This document shows, one piece after another, positions 63,292 to 64,000 of a stretch of 64,000 nt of DNA. The translations under genes were made by a program, and so were the position numbers. The notes beneath the pieces were generated by a model. That model was not told where the DNA came from, searched no databases, and saw nothing but the letters and a program-made list of their open reading frames with translations. Where the stretch lies: NCBI RefSeq assembly GCF_002335805.1, contig NZ_NISU01000001.1, forward strand, positions 124,001 through 188,000. The letters run 5' to 3'. Numbering within the stretch: position 1 is the first letter of the stretch; every line of letters starts with the position of its first letter. Origin of the DNA: Bacillus sp. FJAT-45350 (GTDB lineage: Bacteria; Bacillota; Bacilli; Bacillales; NISU01).

Positions 63292-63433
63292 AGGTATTTA
63301 TTTAGATTCAAAATAAAGTTAATTGTAATCATAAGTTCCCTTTAGGTATTCATTCTGTAATCAGTTGTCAATACTGTTATAAATGGTAGATGAGATTTTA
63401 AAAAGACCATATAAAAAAGATGCGGTGAAAATG

Positions 63434-64000
63434 ATGAAGATGTTGTGTATTGATGGTGGTGGAATTCGTGGTGTATTCGCACTTGCTATATTAGAAGCGT
63501 TAGAGGAAGAATTTCAATGTCCTATAGGTGAATTATTTGATGTCGTGGCAGGTACAAGCACAGGCTCAGTCATTGCTGCTTCCATTTGTCTGAATAGAAA
63601 AATGAGTGATGTCCATGAAAGTTATACTACATATGGTAAAAAAATCTTTGTTCGTCAAACCAAAATAGGGCTATTTAAAAGTGTTTATAGTGATCAATAC
63701 TTAAGACGTTTCCTTCAAAAAGCATTTGGTGAAAAAACAATGGCTGATATAAAAAAGCCCTTACTCATTCCAGCAGTAGATGTAACACATGGGAAACCTT
63801 ATGTTCATCGTTCGAACTATGGGCATGAAGAAAGTGGAGATTTATCATTAAAGGTGTGGGATGCGGTATTGTCTTCCTGTTCAGCACCTGTTTACTTTCC
63901 ACCAAATAATATAAATAATAAATATTTATCAATTGATGGGGGTCTTTGGGCTAATAATCCGTCACTAGTTTGTATGACAGAAGGATTACATCACTTTAAG
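63434..64000 (+). CDS. Patatin-like phospholipase, N-terminal part
   Basis: The frame is open to the window end (189 codons seen). It shows the patatin set: oxyanion loop CIDGGGIRGVFALA, nucleophile elbow VVAGTSTGSVIAA (Ser of GTSTG) and the catalytic Asp in SIDGGLWANNP. Such proteins cleave acyl chains from lipids. Related ones serve as housekeeping lipases or as CBASS defence effectors; nothing here decides, since the downstream side is cut off. ATG at 63434 follows GGTGA; in-frame ATGs at 63383 and 63431 are alternatives. Confidence 0.88.
   Translation, partial: MKMLCIDGGGIRGVFALAILEALEEEFQCPIGELFDVVAGTSTGSVIAASICLNRKMSDVHESYTTYGKKIFVRQTKIGLFKSVYSDQYLRRFLQKAFGEKTMADIKKPLLIPAVDVTHGKPYVHRSNYGHEESGDLSLKVWDAVLSSCSAPVYFPPNNINNKYLSIDGGLWANNPSLVCMTEGLHHFK

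Noticed and set aside
1-64000. tRNA, rRNA, T-box or known metabolite riboswitches, intact transposase genes
   Set aside because: No cloverleaf, rRNA segment, T-box motif or transposase frame was recognised on either strand by reading; a covariance-model scan would be decisive.

Overview
The window is a low-GC Gram-positive chromosome segment from the Bacillaceae. The evidence is strong AGGAGG-type ribosome sites, dense rho-independent terminators, and gene order shared with Bacillus subtilis: argCJBD-carAB-argF-yjzC, and further on yjaU-yjaV-like genes, med-comZ and fabH-fabF. It also has a Bacillus-type Fnr, a dissimilatory-looking nitrate reductase cluster, and two genes in which an in-frame TGA replaces a metal- or redox-active cysteine. 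Together these suggest a facultatively anaerobic, selenocysteine-using bacillus, perhaps near Anaerobacillus; the genus is inference. No tRNA, rRNA, CRISPR array or intact insertion sequence was seen.

Layout. 1-7.4 kb: a lipoprotein, a SWIM/SNF2 helicase pair, an AzlCD amino-acid exporter and small proteins. 7.6-9.9 kb: a decayed RND efflux gene with a frameshift and an internal deletion. 10-12 kb: small unknown genes and an acetyltransferase. 12.2-14.9 kb: a ctaG-SCO-YtkA-like operon for copper and oxidase biogenesis, ending in a peroxiredoxin-like lipoprotein with a UxxC motif. 15-15.5 kb: a GAF-domain remnant and inverted repeats. 15.7-25.4 kb: the complete arginine/carbamoyl-phosphate operon behind a promoter overlapped by an ArgR box.

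25.9-43.7 kb is an anaerobic nitrate island. It holds a Crp/Fnr regulator, moaA, a candidate small RNA, an Mrp-type ATPase, a chemoreceptor, a SPASM radical-SAM enzyme, a nitrate-reductase operon (membrane cytochrome, cytoplasmic molybdoenzyme, four-cluster ferredoxin, Tat-exported Rieske protein, small membrane protein), two NarK transporters, Fnr itself and a YwiC-like protein. Seven TGTGA-N6-TCACA sites in the island each lie exactly 21 nt upstream of a TAnnnT -10 element. That is class II Crp/Fnr promoter geometry, so the island reads as one regulon. One of these promoters drives no ORF, only about 67 nt ending in a terminator.

43.9-64 kb: yjaUV-like genes, prfC, med-comZ, a His/Gly-rich coat-like protein, FapR-controlled fabH-fabF, a MOSC protein, an LCP-family protein, a CoA-transferase, a DHH/CBS/tRNA nucleotidyltransferase fusion, and a cadC-cadA cadmium-resistance operon whose CadA has TGA in place of the first Cys of its N-terminal CxxC. 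A second acetyltransferase follows, and a patatin-like phospholipase runs off the end.

The two TGA genes lie in different operons. Each TGA replaces one Cys of a CxxC motif, reading continues in frame, and a short hairpin with G in its apical loop follows at bacterial SECIS distance. Conventional gene calling would split or truncate both.
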